A stretch of 64,000 nucleotides of DNA, from NCBI RefSeq assembly GCF_002845275.2, contig NZ_CP088149.1:5338001-5402000 (forward strand). Reading direction: 5' to 3'. The notes beneath the pieces were generated by a model. That model searched no databases. It saw only the letters and a list, made by a program, of their open reading frames with translations, and was not told where the DNA came from. This document shows, in pieces, positions 10,790-22,988 of this stretch (position 1 is its first letter; the number at the start of each line of letters is the position of its first letter). Made by a program: the position numbers and the translations under genes. This DNA is from Pseudomonas sp. S06B 330. Its GTDB lineage: Bacteria > Pseudomonadota > Gammaproteobacteria > Pseudomonadales > Pseudomonadaceae.

Positions 10790-11368
10790 TTACTTCTGCT
10801 TGACGCCTTCAACCGAGATATCCAGGTCCAAGGTCTGGGACGCAGGACCTGGGCCCTTAATGCCGAAGTCGTTCAGGTTGAGGGTGGTGGTGGCGTTGAA
10901 GCCAGCACGCTCACCGCCCCATGGATCCTTGCCTTCGCCATTGAAGGTAGCCTTAAAGGTGACCGGCTTGGTCACGCCGTGCATGGTCAGATCGCCAGTC
11001 ACGTCAGCAGTCTTCTCGCCGGTCGACTTGACGTTGGTGGAGACAAACTTGGCCTCTGGGTACTTAGCTACATCGAGGAAGTCTTTGCTGGCGATGTGCT
11101 TGTCACGCTCAGCGTGGTTGGACCACAGGCTGGCGGTTTTCAGGTCAACCGCGATCTTGCTGGCTTCAGGCTTGGCCGCGTCCCAAGTGAAGGAACCATC
11201 GAAATCCTTGAAGGTACCGTGAATGAAGCTGTAACCCAGGTGGCTGATCTTCCAGTCAACGAAGGCATGCTGGCCTTCCTTGTCGATCTTGTAGTCTGCA
11301 GCCATGGCTTGGCCGGCCGAAAGCAGTGCGGTACCGAGCGCCAGAGCGGCAAAAGTCTTTTTCAACAT
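10790..11368 (-). CDS. YceI family periplasmic lipid-binding protein
   Basis: A 192-residue exported protein with signal peptide [23 protein letters not shown]. The mature part ([23 protein letters not shown]) is the start of the YceI lipocalin-like beta-barrel, which in relatives binds polyisoprenoid lipids. The frame runs 12 codons further upstream, but the ATG at 11368 starts the signal peptide and has AAAGGA upstream. It follows the cytochrome b561 gene by 32 bases on the same strand. A yceI-cytochrome b561 pairing is common and suggests a role with quinones or redox lipids in the envelope. It ends at a bidirectional terminator. Confidence 0.93.
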   Translation of the reverse strand: MLKKTFAALALGTALLSAGQAMAADYKIDKEGQHAFVDWKISHLGYSFIHGTFKDFDGSFTWDAAKPEASKIAVDLKTASLWSNHAERDKHIASKDFLDVAKYPEAKFVSTNVKSTGEKTADVTGDLTMHGVTKPVTFKATFNGEGKDPWGGERAGFNATTTLNLNDFGIKGPGPASQTLDLDISVEGVKQK

Positions 11369-11400
11369 GCGTCTATATCCTTTGGAGTTGAGGTTGAACA

Positions 11401-11952
11401 TCAAGCTTTGCGGCCCAACATGCGTGTCAGGGTCGCGTCACGGTCGATAAAGTGGTGCTTCAGGGCTGCCACACCATGCAACCCGGCAAAAATCACCAGG
11501 CCCCAAGCCAGGTAGAAATGGATTTCACCGGCTACATCTGCTTGATCGGGCAAGTTGCTGACCAGCGCAGGTACTTCGAAAAGACCAAACACTGGGATAC
11601 CCACGCCATCGGCAGTAGAGATCAGGTAACCGGCGATCATCACCGCGAACAGGCCGAAGTAAAGCAGACTGTGCCCCGCCTTGGAGGCCGCGCGAGTCAA
11701 TTTGCCATGATTCGGCAATGCTGGAGGCGGCGGGCTGATGAAGCGCCAGACAACACGCAGCAACATGACAGCCAATAGCACCAGGCCGATGCTCTTGTGC
11801 AGGTCAGGCGCGTCTTTACGCCATGGGCTGTAATAGTCGAGCCCCATCATCCACAAGCCTAGACCGAACAAGCCAAAGACAGCCAGCGCAACCCCCCAGT
11901 GCAGGAAGATGCTGACAAAGCCATAACGAGACGTAGAATTGCGCAGTTGCAT
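11401..11952 (-). CDS. Cytochrome b561 family protein
   Basis: A 183-residue four-helix inner-membrane protein. The start [24 protein letters not shown] and the histidines in FLHW, DLHKSIG, GHSLLYF and [14 protein letters not shown] fit the haem-ligating pattern of bacterial cytochrome b561. It is expected to carry electrons between quinone and a periplasmic acceptor. It lies upstream of and is probably cotranscribed with yceI. About 230 bases separate it from the amine oxidase gene on the same strand. Confidence 0.92.
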   Translation of the reverse strand: MQLRNSTSRYGFVSIFLHWGVALAVFGLFGLGLWMMGLDYYSPWRKDAPDLHKSIGLVLLAVMLLRVVWRFISPPPPALPNHGKLTRAASKAGHSLLYFGLFAVMIAGYLISTADGVGIPVFGLFEVPALVSNLPDQADVAGEIHFYLAWGLVIFAGLHGVAALKHHFIDRDATLTRMLGRKA

Positions 11953-12182
11953 TGCCGTGTTTCCCTGTAAGAACTGTGCTCAAGACTAACGCGTTATCTA
12001 TCGAATTAAAGCGGAAAATTTCGCTTTGAACGATCGAGAAAAACGATTGTTAGTGTTTAACAGCCTTATTAAGGAAACATTAACTACTGGGGAAGGAAGG
12101 ATCTCACAGCCTGGACGCCCCACAGGCACTGCATGCATTGAGCACCTGTGGGGGCCGGCGTTACCGCGATACGCTAACTGTA
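11953..12182. other. AT-rich intergenic region with a half REP
   Basis: About 230 bases with no gene. The part next to cytochrome b561 (about 11985-12110) is clearly more AT-rich than its surroundings and probably holds that operon's promoter on the minus strand, though I cannot assign a confident -35/-10. A single REP-like half, CACCTGTGGGGGCCGGCGTTACCGCG, lies at about 12141-12167 just past the amine oxidase stop. Confidence 0.5.
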
Positions 12183-14009
12183 TTACTGAGCTTTGGCCTG
12201 GATGTTGACCACCGGCTTTTTCACTGGCTCAACCTTGGCGGCTGCCTTCTTGACCGGTGCAGTTTTGGCCGCTGCTTTCTTCGCCTGCTCGCTTTTGGCC
12301 ACTGGCTTTTTCACTGGTGCCTGCTTGACCGACGCCTTGGCAGGTGCCGCTTTCACTGGCGCTTGCGTGGCCACCGGCGCTACTGCTGGCGCAGGGGCAA
12401 CGGGCGCCGCCGCGGCGTCTGCAGCCTTGGCCGCAGGTTTCTCGACCGGCTTGTCGTCAGCGCCAAACATCCGCGAGAAGAAGCCTGGTTTGCTGTCTTC
12501 TTTCTTCGCAGGCTCAGCGGCCGTGGCCGATTTGTCAGAGGATCCACCGAACAGATTGGTGAAGAAGTTACCCTTGCTGGCCGCTACTGCCGTGGCGGCA
12601 GCAATGGGGGCCGCTTTGGCCGGGTCAAAGGATTTTCCAGCCGCCAGGTCCTGGACTTGGCTGGCTGCGCGCTGACCACTGCGCAAGGCACCTTCCAGGG
12701 TGCCTGGGTAGAGGGCATCAGTGTGCTCGCCAGCGAAGGCGACGCGCTGTACCGGACGCTCCCACAGACGCCAGAACTTGCTGATCTGACCCGGGCCATA
12801 GGCCAGGTAGGCACCGCCCATGTTAGTGTCGGTGCTGTAACGCCGGACTTCGTAACCGGTGAAGGCACCGCGTGCCTGTGGATAGAACGCATGCATGCGG
12901 ATCAACACTTGGTCGACCATCTGCTTGTCGCCGAAGGCCTGCAGCAAACGTGCGTTGTCACCCGACAGATTGATTACAATGTTAGCCCCACCTTTAAGTG
13001 CCGGTTCGATCCACAGCATGCCCAGGCCGGTATTGCTGAAGATTTCCCCGGTCATACGCGCGCGGCTCTCCCACACCGGCGTCTTGAATTTGAGCAACAG
13101 CTGATCGCGCCAGCCGTAGTTGGTACCTTTGAGTGCCGCCAGATGCTTGCTGTCCAGGCCCGGGGTCATCTGGATCTTCGCCAGGGCACGCAGCGGTACG
13201 GCCAGAACAACGTAATCAGCCTGGTAGCCGACACTACCGACCTTGACGGTGACGCCATCCTTGTCTTGGATAATGGCGCTGACTGGTGAACTGGTCTTGA
13301 TGGTTTTCAGCTGCTTGACGAACGCCTGGGCCAACACCGGGCTGCCACCGGGCAAGCGTGCAGCACGCAAGTCGCGGTCACTGACACCGCGGTAAACACG
13401 CGTCTGCTGGGCGAAATAGAGCAGCGACAGACGTGACGGCTCGTCATAACGCGTACGGATTTGCTGATTGATCAACTGACGAGCGGTGGTCGGCAGTTGC
13501 AGCTTGTCCAGCCAGCCGGACACGTTGAGCTGATCGAGCGCGAACAAGGTGCTGTTGGCCGCAGGGTTCTGCGGGTCGTCAATAGAGCGCGCCAGGTCGT
13601 CGAGAGTCTTTTCATAACGCTTGAGCGCCTCGGCGGTCGCAGGCTGCTTGGTCGTCAGGTCGCTCGAACTGTAATACTCGCCATCGATCAGGTAGCCCGG
13701 CGTACGGACGAACTCTGGCGCCGGCAGGGTTTCAATCTTGAACGTGTCGAGGTACCGGTTGAGGACCGGCTGAGCCTTGCTGTTGCCGATCCACTCGCTG
13801 GTGGCCAAGCCCGAACGCCCACCCATCCCGGATTTGGCCTCCAGCACGGTGACCTGCCAGCCTTTACCCTGCAGTTCATACGCTGCCGTCAGACCAGCCA
13901 GACCGCCACCAATGACGATTGCCGTCGGCGTTTTGTCTTTGGCCAGCGCGACGCCGCTGAACAGTCCTATCATTACGAGCGCACAGGCGCGCAGCCACCG
14001 AGCAGACAT
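12183..14009 (-). CDS. Secreted flavin amine oxidase with histone-H1-like C-terminal tail
   Basis: A 608-residue protein starting with signal peptide MSARWLRACALVMIGLFSGVALA. It continues with a FAD-binding dinucleotide fold (AIVIGGGLAGLTAAYEL, then TVLEAKSGMGGRSG) and ends its enzyme domain with AFAGEHTDALYPGTLEGALRSG, the second FAD motif of monoamine oxidases. From about residue 510 the chain is a low-complexity tail built of Lys, Ala, Pro and Val with KKPVAK- and KKAAAK-like units, resembling AlgP/PhaF histone-like tails. The ATG at 14009, with GGAG upstream, is preferred over one 7 codons earlier. Substrate is unknown; polyamines or aromatic amines are possible. Amine oxidase family is secure; the role of the tail is not. 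Confidence 0.88.
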   Translation of the reverse strand: MSARWLRACALVMIGLFSGVALAKDKTPTAIVIGGGLAGLTAAYELQGKGWQVTVLEAKSGMGGRSGLATSEWIGNSKAQPVLNRYLDTFKIETLPAPEFVRTPGYLIDGEYYSSSDLTTKQPATAEALKRYEKTLDDLARSIDDPQNPAANSTLFALDQLNVSGWLDKLQLPTTARQLINQQIRTRYDEPSRLSLLYFAQQTRVYRGVSDRDLRAARLPGGSPVLAQAFVKQLKTIKTSSPVSAIIQDKDGVTVKVGSVGYQADYVVLAVPLRALAKIQMTPGLDSKHLAALKGTNYGWRDQLLLKFKTPVWESRARMTGEIFSNTGLGMLWIEPALKGGANIVINLSGDNARLLQAFGDKQMVDQVLIRMHAFYPQARGAFTGYEVRRYSTDTNMGGAYLAYGPGQISKFWRLWERPVQRVAFAGEHTDALYPGTLEGALRSGQRAASQVQDLAAGKSFDPAKAAPIAAATAVAASKGNFFTNLFGGSSDKSATAAEPAKKEDSKPGFFSRMFGADDKPVEKPAAKAADAAAAPVAPAPAVAPVATQAPVKAAPAKASVKQAPVKKPVAKSEQAKKAAAKTAPVKKAAAKVEPVKKPVVNIQAKAQ

Positions 14010-14201
14010 TTTGGCGAACTCCGGATTCAAGCAGACAGTTAGGGGGGGATCCCCCTGGAAAGAATAGCCGAAGGATACGCGAGGCCAAGCGCCATCACCA
14101 GTGACGCCAGCAAGCCGAATGCACGCCGTGGGTTGTCCTCAGCCGACGCATTGCATAGGCTTGCGCCGCATGTCCGCGCAGTCGTCGCCAGGAGAATAGA
14201 A

Positions 14202-15608
<1,407 letters not shown>

Positions 15609-15638
15609 CCGAAACGTTCGAAGGCTGTACCGCCAGCT

Positions 15639-15752
15639 GTAGCCGCTGCCGCCAGGCTGCGATCAGTGGCGAAACAGTCGTCATTCGGTCACCCAGATGG
15701 GCCTGAATGGCGGCCGTTTCACGTCCGTTCGCAGCCTAGCGGCAGCGGCTAC
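15639..15752. repeat. REP pair (GTAGCCGCTGCCGCCAGGCTGCGA family)
   Basis: TGTAGCCGCTGCC-CAGGCTGCGA at 15639-15663 is repeated in inverted orientation as TTCGCAGCCTA-GGCAGCGGCTAC at 15729-15752, with about 65 bases between. It lies between bioA and rsmE. This family differs from the GTGGGAGCCGG type at 3391-3461. Confidence 0.83.
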
Positions 15753-15801
15753 GATTCAAGAGTTCCTTAGCGACCCGCCAATACACTTCCAGAGTTTGCA
15801 G

Positions 15802-16521
15802 ATGAGACTGTCCCGCTTCTTCATTGACGCCCCCCTGAGCCTCGGCGAGCACGACTTGCCTGAAGCCCAGGCCCACTACATCGGCCGCGTACTGCGTATG
15901 GCCGCTGGCGACGCCGTGCAACTGTTCGACGGCAGCGGCCAGGAATACCTTGGCCAGTTGCTGGAAGTCGGCAAGAAAACCGTACGTGTTCAGCTCAATG
16001 AAACCTTCGCCGGGCCCGCAGACTCAAGCCTCAAGGTTCACCTTGGTCAAGGCTTGTCCCGCGGCGAGCGGATGGACTGGGCGATCCAGAAAGCCACTGA
16101 ATTGGGCGCCAACATCATCACCCCAATCGTCAGCGAACGCTGCGAGGTGCGACTCAAGGATGAGCGCGCCGACAAACGCCTGGCCCACTGGCGCCAAGTG
16201 GCAATCAGCGCCTGTGAGCAATGTAGCCGCTCCAGCGTGCCGCAGATTAACCCACCCGTGCTGTTGGCCGACTGGCTCAAAGCCTGCGATGAACAGCTCA
16301 AACTGGTCCTGCATCCGGTCGCCGAGCCGCTGGTCAGCCACCAGAAGCCGGACAGTCTGGCGTTCCTGATTGGCCCGGAAGGTGGTTTGAGCGAGGCCGA
16401 AGTCGAACAGGCCAAGGCCGCCGGTTTCCAGGCTGCGCGTCTCGGCCCGCGAGTACTGCGCACCGAAACCGCACCGGTAGTGGCATTAGCCGTTGCCCAG
16501 CAGCTGTGGGGCGACTTCTAG
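15802..16521 (+). CDS. rsmE: 16S rRNA (uracil-1498-N3)-methyltransferase
   Basis: A 239-residue SPOUT-class methyltransferase that methylates U1498 of 16S rRNA in assembled 30S subunits. The N-terminal PUA-like domain starts MRLSRFFIDAPLSLGEHDLPEAQAHYIGRVLRM. The C-terminal SAM-knot motifs LIGPEGGLSEAEV and LGPRVLRTETAPVVAL are complete. I chose the ATG at 15802 because the longer frame (15697) would run through the REP repeat. Its stop codon overlaps that of the convergent trhA in the tetranucleotide CTAG. A second RsmE-family gene is at 47571. Confidence 0.95.
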   Translation: MRLSRFFIDAPLSLGEHDLPEAQAHYIGRVLRMAAGDAVQLFDGSGQEYLGQLLEVGKKTVRVQLNETFAGPADSSLKVHLGQGLSRGERMDWAIQKATELGANIITPIVSERCEVRLKDERADKRLAHWRQVAISACEQCSRSSVPQINPPVLLADWLKACDEQLKLVLHPVAEPLVSHQKPDSLAFLIGPEGGLSEAEVEQAKAAGFQAARLGPRVLRTETAPVVALAVAQQLWGDF

Positions 16522-17135
16522 AGCACGTAGAAGAACACAGCAATGAAGTGCAGCAGACTGCCGGCGATGACAAACAGATGCCAGATGCCATGCCAATGGC
16601 GAAAACGGCTGTCATAGGCAAAGAAGATAATGCCGATGGTGTAGAACGCACCACCGGCAGCCAGCCAGGCAAACCCTGCGCCGCCAAGGGTGGCCAGCAG
16701 CGGTTTGACCGCAACCAGTACGATCCAGCCCATCACCGCATAGATAACGATCGACAGTATGCGCGCTTCGGTACGTGGCTTGATTTCCTGCAACATACCG
16801 ATCACGGCCAGCCCCCACACCACGCCGAACAGGCTCCAGCCCCAAGGGCCACGCAGGCTGACCAGACAAAAGGGCGTATAGCTGCCAGCTATCAGCAGAT
16901 AGATTGATAGGTGATCGAGTTTTCGCATCACCACTTTGGCCTTGCCGCGCACGCTGTGATAGATGGTCGAGATGCTGTAGAGCAAGAGCAAGGTAAAGCC
17001 ATAGATCGCCAGGCTGACGATCTTCCAGGGATCGCCCTGCGAACTGGCTATCACCATCAACCAGATGACGCCGACACACGCCAGCACTGCGCCGACCAAA
17101 TGCGTCCAGGCATTGAAACGTTCACCGTGATACAT
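16518..17135 (-). CDS. trhA: Hemolysin III family (PAQR-like) membrane protein
   Basis: A 205-residue protein with seven predicted membrane helices. MYHGERFNAWTHLVGAVLACVG at the start, YSISTIYHS in the middle and a HGIWHLFVIAGSLLHF end carry the conserved His and Ser residues of the hemolysin III/PAQR family. Members have been linked to membrane lipid homeostasis; haemolysis is a historical name. The frame extends further upstream, but the ATG at 17135 with GGAGG upstream gives the normal length. It is the last gene on the strand after the chp cluster (55-base gap) and shares stop bases with rsmE. Confidence 0.9.
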   Translation of the reverse strand: MYHGERFNAWTHLVGAVLACVGVIWLMVIASSQGDPWKIVSLAIYGFTLLLLYSISTIYHSVRGKAKVVMRKLDHLSIYLLIAGSYTPFCLVSLRGPWGWSLFGVVWGLAVIGMLQEIKPRTEARILSIVIYAVMGWIVLVAVKPLLATLGGAGFAWLAAGGAFYTIGIIFFAYDSRFRHWHGIWHLFVIAGSLLHFIAVFFYVL

Positions 17136-17190
17136 GCAATAGGGTCCTCCAAACAACGGACTGGGTTCCCATCCTACACAGGCAAATATT

Positions 17191-17658
17191 TCAAACCAGC
17201 CCTGCCGCCTCAAGCATCTGCTCAAGCGCCGGAAGATCGGGGACCCTGGCAACCTGATCGCCCACCTGCACTGCCGCCAGCTCCAGCGCCGCCAGTGGCA
17301 CGTCCACGTAGTTGAGCTGACTGTCGAGCTTGCATGAGCGCGGAATGCCCTGCACCAGCACGGCGATGAAGCGCAATCGACTGCCACCCAAGGCATTGAG
17401 CACGACAATCCGTGCCCGATCACCCACCTCTACCTGGCCGCCACACGCCGCCTCGAAACTGAGCAAAGGCAGACGCTGATTGCGCCAGTCGATCCAGCCG
17501 AGCATCCACTGCGGCTGCTCAGGCGCCGGGGTGCCCGATTGGTAGCCGATCAACTCTGCCACCGCGACGTTGGGTAGGACCAGACAGCGGTCAGCCAATG
17601 CCAGTAACAACCCTGTGAGGCTACTACGGCGACCATTGCGTGCGGATTGTTCAAGCAT
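17191..17658 (-). CDS. chpC: CheW-like chemotaxis protein ChpC
   Basis: A 155-residue CheW-domain protein. ADRCLVLPNVAVAELIGY, QPQWMLGWIDWRNQRLPLLSFE and the VQGIPRSCKLD segment fit a CheW fold with the WRN loop of Chp-type coupling proteins. The start at 17658 overlaps the chpA stop by 8 bases, so the two are translationally coupled. It is probably an alternative adaptor linking receptors to ChpA in the type IV pilus chemosensory system. In P. aeruginosa chpB lies between chpA and chpC; here it is absent. Confidence 0.87.
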   Translation of the reverse strand: MLEQSARNGRRSSLTGLLLALADRCLVLPNVAVAELIGYQSGTPAPEQPQWMLGWIDWRNQRLPLLSFEAACGGQVEVGDRARIVVLNALGGSRLRFIAVLVQGIPRSCKLDSQLNYVDVPLAALELAAVQVGDQVARVPDLPALEQMLEAAGLV

Positions 17659-20600
17659 GACGACTCCAAAGCGCAATACTCTGTAGCAACACCGACTCCT
17701 GATAGGGTTTGCCCAGGTAGTCGTTGACGCCAATGGACATGGCCCGGTCGCGGTGCTTCTGCCCGGTTCGCGAGGTGATCATGATGATTGGCAAGTCCTT
17801 CAAGACTGGATCGTGACGAATCTGCGTAGCCACCTCAAAGCCGTCCATACGCGGCATTTCGATATCCAACAGCAGGACGTCCGGACGGTGCTCCTGCAAC
17901 AACGCCATAGCATCGACGCCATCCTTGGCGGTCAGCACGTTCATGCCGTGGCGTTCGAGCAGGCGCCCGGTAACCTTGCGCACCGTTACCGAATCATCGA
18001 CCACCATCACCAGCAAAGGCCGCTTCGGTGCGCTGTCAATCTGTGTATGGTGACCACGGGCAACGCTGCCAGTCTGAAGCGCGTGGTGCTGCTGCAAGCC
18101 GCGCAATTGCCCTGGCAAGTCCAGGATCAGCACCACCCGGCCGTCGCCCAGCAATGTCGCCCCGGACAATCCCTGAACGCTGGCAAACTGCGGGCCCAGG
18201 CTCTTGACCACAATCTCGCGACTGGCCGCCAGGCTGTCGACCTGGATCGCGTACTGCTGCTCGTGAGAATGTACCAGGAGCACCGGCAACGGCAGGCTCT
18301 GGCCCAGTAGCCGTGGCTGAGTCGCGCCTTGTAGCAACTCACCGAGGTAACGCAGCTCGTAACGATGCCCAGCATACTCATAGCGCGGCGGATCAAGCTG
18401 ATAACAGGCTTCCAGCTCGGCCGGCGGTACCCGCACAATGCCCTCGATGGTATTGAGCGGCACGGCATATTGTTCTTCGCCGTAGTGCACCATCAATGCG
18501 CGGTTGACCGAAACGGTGAACGGCAGGCGAATCAGAAAGCGCGCGCCTTTGCCAGGATTGGACTCAATCACCATCGAGCCACCCAACTGCTTGACCTCTT
18601 CATGGACCACGTCCATGCCCAGGCCACGCCCAGAGATCTGGGTGATTTTCTCTGCCGTGGAGAACCCCGGCTGCAGGATGAACTGCATGACTTCATGGTC
18701 GCTGAGCACGGCGTCGGGGTCGAGCAAGCCGCGCTTAATCGCCTTGCGTCGCACCGCCTCCAGCGGTACACCGGCGCCGTCATCAATCATTTCAATCACA
18801 ATGTCGGCGCCCTCATGCAGCAGGCTCAGGGAAATCAGTCCCTGCTCCGGCTTGCCCGCGGCCAGACGCCCCTCACGGGTCTCCAGGCCATGGTCGACGG
18901 CGTTGCGCAGCATGTGCTCCAGCGGCGCCACCATGCGCTCCAGCACGCTGCGATCCATTTCGCCTTCGGCATTGCCGACCACCAGCTCGACCTGCTTGCC
19001 CAGTTCGCTGGCCACCTGCCGGACCACCCGCTGCAAACGTGGCACCAGACGCTCGAATGGCACCATGCGCGTACTCATCAGGCCTTCCTGAAGCTCGCTG
19101 TTGACCCGCCCCTGCTGCTGCAACAGGCTTTGCGCATCCTGCGCGCGCAGGGTCAGGGTTTCTTTGAGATCGAGCAGGTCGGACGCCGACTCGAACAAGG
19201 CCCGCGACAACTGTTGCAGCTGTGAATGGCGGTCCATTTCCAGCGGATCGAAGTCATCGTAGACCCGCCCATCGCCCTCCCCCTGACGACTGAGGATCCG
19301 CCCCTGGGTTTCGCTGTCCAGCCGGCGCAACTGATCGCGCATGCGCTCCAGCGTGGTTTCCATTTCACTCAGCGCCACTTGGGCATCATTGACCTGCTGC
19401 TCGATGCGCCCGCGAATGATCGAATGCTCACCGGCCAGGTTGCCCAAGTCATCCAGCAGGTCTGAGGCCACCTTGACCATGTCCACCGGCCCACGCTCCG
19501 GCGCCGCTGCCGACACCTCCAGTGGGGCGATTTCCGGCTGTGCCTGGTGGGCAGCGGTATCAGCAAGTGCCGCACTGCTGAAGTTGCGAATGTAGTCGAT
19601 CAATGCTGTCGCGGCGTGCAACGGCTGTTGCAAGCGCACCGCATCGAGCATGTGGGCCAAACGGTCATGACAGTTCTGCAACAGGCTGAACAGTGCTGCA
19701 CTCGGCTGCAGTTGGCCGGCCGCCAACAGCTCATAAAGAAATTCCAGCTCATGGGCGAGGTCGCCAATCGGGGCGATTTCGACCATCCGCGCACCGCCCT
19801 TGAGGGTATGCAAGTCGCGCAGCAGGTTGTCGATCTCGACACCGTTGCGCGGCTCGGCCTGCCAGCGCAGCAAGGCAGCCCCGGAACTTTCTACGATGTC
19901 AAAGCTCTCTTCGAGGAAAATCTCCAGCAGTTCCTTGTCGCCGGCATCCTCCACTGGTTCTGCTGGCTTCTCAACTGCCACTGCAGGTGGCGCGCTATGG
20001 CGAAACTCACGCAATGCGGCCAGTAGTTCCACTGCAGGTGCGGGCAATTGGCCTGCCTGCAATTGCTCGAGTATTTCTGCCAAACCTGCATGGCTTCGCT
20101 TGAGCAAGGTGAGCAGTTCAGCCGACGGGGCAAAGCGTCGTTCGGCCAATCCTTCGTACATCAGTTCGAGCTCTTGCGCGAGCACTTCCACCACGCCGAT
20201 GGCGGCCATCTGCGCCCCGCCCTTGAGGGTCTGCAGGTCGCGTTGCAGCGACGACAGTGCCGAGACATAGTCCGGATCACTCAACCAGCGTTCCAGGACC
20301 TGGTTCGCGCCTTGCAACACATCACCGGCTTCTTCGAGAAATAGCTCAACCACCGCCGAATCTGTCGCCAACGCTGCCGTTGCTGCGCTCAGATCGGCAA
20401 TGTGCGCTTGACCATGTTGATGACTGATCAGGCCTGTGGCATTCGGTGCCAAGGCTTCGTCGAGCAACTCGCGCAAGGCCAGCAGACGCTCCGGACGCGA
20501 ATCCACCTCTTGCCCGGCGGCGATCTGGTCGAGCATGTCGATCAACGCCTCGTGAGCCAGTTGGGCCTGCTCGAAAAAGCACGCACTGACCGCCAGGCTG

Positions 20601-22954
20601 CTTTCCTCGACCGCGCCGTACAGGTCCAGCAACGCCTCGCACAGGTCATCCACCTGCCACAAGTCGGCCAGATGGGCGCTCTGCCCCAGCGTCGTCAGCT
20701 CATCGAGCAGTGCGGTGAGCTCCTGACGCTCTCCAGGGTGTTCCTGCCAGCGCAACAACAGCGACTCGGCATCGAGCAAAATATCCATACCCTGGGCCAG
20801 AAAACTGGCGATCAGTTGCGGATCACGCTTGATCCGTCCGCCTTGGCTCGGCGCCTGCAACAACGCCTGCAAGCGCGCGTCGACGACTTGGTGAATTCCC
20901 TCAATCAGCGTCGCTGCACCGTTAATCGGCGCCAGCGGTGCCTTGGATAATTGTTCCAGGCCACGGCGCAACAGGGGTTCGGCGCTTTCCAGCAGGTAGA
21001 TTTCCTCAAGATCGAAGGCCAATTGATGGGCCTTGAACTCCCGCGCCAGCAAGTCGAGCGCACCCGCCAGCTCGGCGATCGGGGCGACCCCGGCCATGGC
21101 GGCGCTGCCTTTGAGGGTGTGAAAGGCGCGCTGCAAATTGTTACTGACCGGTTGCGGCAAATATTGATCGGCCGCGGCCAGGAAGCTGTCGAGACTGGCC
21201 AGATGCCCTTGGGCCTCGTTGCGAAAAATTTCCAGCAGTTGCGGATCGATGGCCTCGTTGACCTGCGCCTCCTGGGGGGCGTCGTTCATGGCCAGCGCGT
21301 GCAGTCGCAATGCCAGTTGTTCGACATCCTTGCTTGCCTGCGCCTGGCCCTGCGCAAAAGCCTGCAGCAGCCCGGGAATCAGGTCTAATGCCTGCTGCAG
21401 ACTGGCCAAGGGTACAGCGCCAATTTCCACGCGGCCCTCCAGCACGCGGTTGAGCAAGTGCTCTGCGGCCCAGGCCAGCTCTGCCAGACCTTGCGCCCAG
21501 ACCATCCGCCCACTGCCTTTGAGAGTGTGCAGGCCTCTACGCAACTCCACCAGGGCCTCACGGTCGGCGGGATTGGCCTGCCAACGCGCCCATTGTTCGT
21601 TCAACTGTGGGAGCAACTCATCGGCTTCTTCGAGGAACACCTCGCGCAGCTCGTCATCAACCACCGGCGTATCGATTACCGGGACTTTAAGCTCTAGCAC
21701 TTCAGGCTCTGGTTCCGGCACAAAGCCCAGTGCAATCAGACTGGCCTGCGCGGCATCGAGAAACTGCCTGGGGTTGGCCTGTGGATCGGCCACCAGCCAT
21801 TGCAGATAGCACTCGCACGCACTCAGCGCATCGGCAAGGTGCGCCAGGGCTGTGGCATCGGGTGGCGCAGCACCGAGCATGTGCGCCTGGACATAATCAC
21901 CACTGCGGCCAAACAAAGCGGCGGCACGGGGCAGCATGAGCATTGCCAGAGCACCGCGAATCTGTTGTAACAAGCCCGGCAGCACCAGCAGGCGCTGCGG
22001 TTGCCAGCCTGCCTCAAGACAATCGCCGATCTGGTCTTTGACCTGCTGCAACACCCCGTGTGCTTCTTCGAGTACCAAATGGCGGATTTCAGCCAGGTCG
22101 GTGCCGGGCAGCGAACTCTGGTTGGGGCTTTGCTGCAGGGGGCCGACCATTCCTGCCAGGGTCGCTTCGACGTACAACAGCGCTCCGGCAACATCCATCA
22201 ACACCGCATCGTCAGGCACCCGCTGACCTTGAGCCAGACTCTGCAACACCAGCACCTGGTCGATGATCACCCGACGCGGCTGGCCGAAGCTGAGCACGGC
22301 CAACGTGTCAGCGATCTGCCGCAGCGGCGATAGCAGCGGCTGCAGGTCATCCAGACGTTGACGGTCGCCGCGTACAAACTGGTCCAGGCGCTCCTTGACC
22401 CGCATCAGGTCTTCACATAGCGCGGCCACCACCGAACGCAAAGCATCGCGGTCGGAGCCGGCCTGCAAACGTTCGCGCAACGAGCCCAGGGATAAATCGA
22501 AATTGGCCAGTTCCTCGGCTGCCGCCGGCGCCGCGCCCGACAGGCTGCCCTGGCCCAACGCTTCGACACCGCGCTCGGCGCGCAGCTGGTTGAGCACCGG
22601 CAGCACCACCAATGGCAAGTCGCGCCGGGCACTACGCAGCCGATCGAGGTACAGCGGCAACTGTTCAAGCCCGCGAAACAAGGCGCCCAAGGCTTCGCCG
22701 CGCTGGCTGACACGCTTTTCTTTGAGGGCCAGGCCCAACTGCTCCAGTTCTTCGGCCAGCAACGCTGCGCCATTGAGTTCGAGCATCAGCAGACAACCAC
22801 GTACCTGGTGCAGGTTGTCGATGAATCCCACCAGGTCATCTTCATCACCAGGTTCTGCGCAAAAGTGCTCCAGCGCCAGACGCGCCTGCCCCAGGCAGTC
22901 AGCAATGGCGCCCTTGACCCAGGCCAGAGCTACCGTGTCGTGCCGCTCAGCCAT
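17651..22954 (-). CDS. chpA: Hybrid chemotaxis histidine kinase ChpA (PilL)
   Basis: A 1767-residue CheA-like hybrid kinase controlling type IV pili. HPt-type segments run along the N-terminal two thirds. His is present in LHQVRG (residue about 49), LHTLKGSG (about 475), FHTLKGSA (about 611) and LHTLKGGA (about 1049). The repeat at about 908 reads LQTLKGGA, with Gln where His is phosphorylated. Two more degenerate helical segments lie near 330 and 750. Then come the dimerisation/ATPase region ([20 protein letters not shown] near 1345), a CheW domain and a C-terminal receiver ([24 protein letters not shown]). The ATG at 22954 has AGGAG 5 bases upstream. It is shorter than the P. aeruginosa protein, which has eight Xpt modules. 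Confidence 0.93.
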   Translation of the reverse strand: MAERHDTVALAWVKGAIADCLGQARLALEHFCAEPGDEDDLVGFIDNLHQVRGCLLMLELNGAALLAEELEQLGLALKEKRVSQRGEALGALFRGLEQLPLYLDRLRSARRDLPLVVLPVLNQLRAERGVEALGQGSLSGAAPAAAEELANFDLSLGSLRERLQAGSDRDALRSVVAALCEDLMRVKERLDQFVRGDRQRLDDLQPLLSPLRQIADTLAVLSFGQPRRVIIDQVLVLQSLAQGQRVPDDAVLMDVAGALLYVEATLAGMVGPLQQSPNQSSLPGTDLAEIRHLVLEEAHGVLQQVKDQIGDCLEAGWQPQRLLVLPGLLQQIRGALAMLMLPRAAALFGRSGDYVQAHMLGAAPPDATALAHLADALSACECYLQWLVADPQANPRQFLDAAQASLIALGFVPEPEPEVLELKVPVIDTPVVDDELREVFLEEADELLPQLNEQWARWQANPADREALVELRRGLHTLKGSGRMVWAQGLAELAWAAEHLLNRVLEGRVEIGAVPLASLQQALDLIPGLLQAFAQGQAQASKDVEQLALRLHALAMNDAPQEAQVNEAIDPQLLEIFRNEAQGHLASLDSFLAAADQYLPQPVSNNLQRAFHTLKGSAAMAGVAPIAELAGALDLLAREFKAHQLAFDLEEIYLLESAEPLLRRGLEQLSKAPLAPINGAATLIEGIHQVVDARLQALLQAPSQGGRIKRDPQLIASFLAQGMDILLDAESLLLRWQEHPGERQELTALLDELTTLGQSAHLADLWQVDDLCEALLDLYGAVEESSLAVSACFFEQAQLAHEALIDMLDQIAAGQEVDSRPERLLALRELLDEALAPNATGLISHQHGQAHIADLSAATAALATDSAVVELFLEEAGDVLQGANQVLERWLSDPDYVSALSSLQRDLQTLKGGAQMAAIGVVEVLAQELELMYEGLAERRFAPSAELLTLLKRSHAGLAEILEQLQAGQLPAPAVELLAALREFRHSAPPAVAVEKPAEPVEDAGDKELLEIFLEESFDIVESSGAALLRWQAEPRNGVEIDNLLRDLHTLKGGARMVEIAPIGDLAHELEFLYELLAAGQLQPSAALFSLLQNCHDRLAHMLDAVRLQQPLHAATALIDYIRNFSSAALADTAAHQAQPEIAPLEVSAAAPERGPVDMVKVASDLLDDLGNLAGEHSIIRGRIEQQVNDAQVALSEMETTLERMRDQLRRLDSETQGRILSRQGEGDGRVYDDFDPLEMDRHSQLQQLSRALFESASDLLDLKETLTLRAQDAQSLLQQQGRVNSELQEGLMSTRMVPFERLVPRLQRVVRQVASELGKQVELVVGNAEGEMDRSVLERMVAPLEHMLRNAVDHGLETREGRLAAGKPEQGLISLSLLHEGADIVIEMIDDGAGVPLEAVRRKAIKRGLLDPDAVLSDHEVMQFILQPGFSTAEKITQISGRGLGMDVVHEEVKQLGGSMVIESNPGKGARFLIRLPFTVSVNRALMVHYGEEQYAVPLNTIEGIVRVPPAELEACYQLDPPRYEYAGHRYELRYLGELLQGATQPRLLGQSLPLPVLLVHSHEQQYAIQVDSLAASREIVVKSLGPQFASVQGLSGATLLGDGRVVLILDLPGQLRGLQQHHALQTGSVARGHHTQIDSAPKRPLLVMVVDDSVTVRKVTGRLLERHGMNVLTAKDGVDAMALLQEHRPDVLLLDIEMPRMDGFEVATQIRHDPVLKDLPIIMITSRTGQKHRDRAMSIGVNDYLGKPYQESVLLQSIALWSRHA

Positions 22955-22988
22955 ATCTGCTCCTGTTGCCATGGTCACCTGCGCGCGC

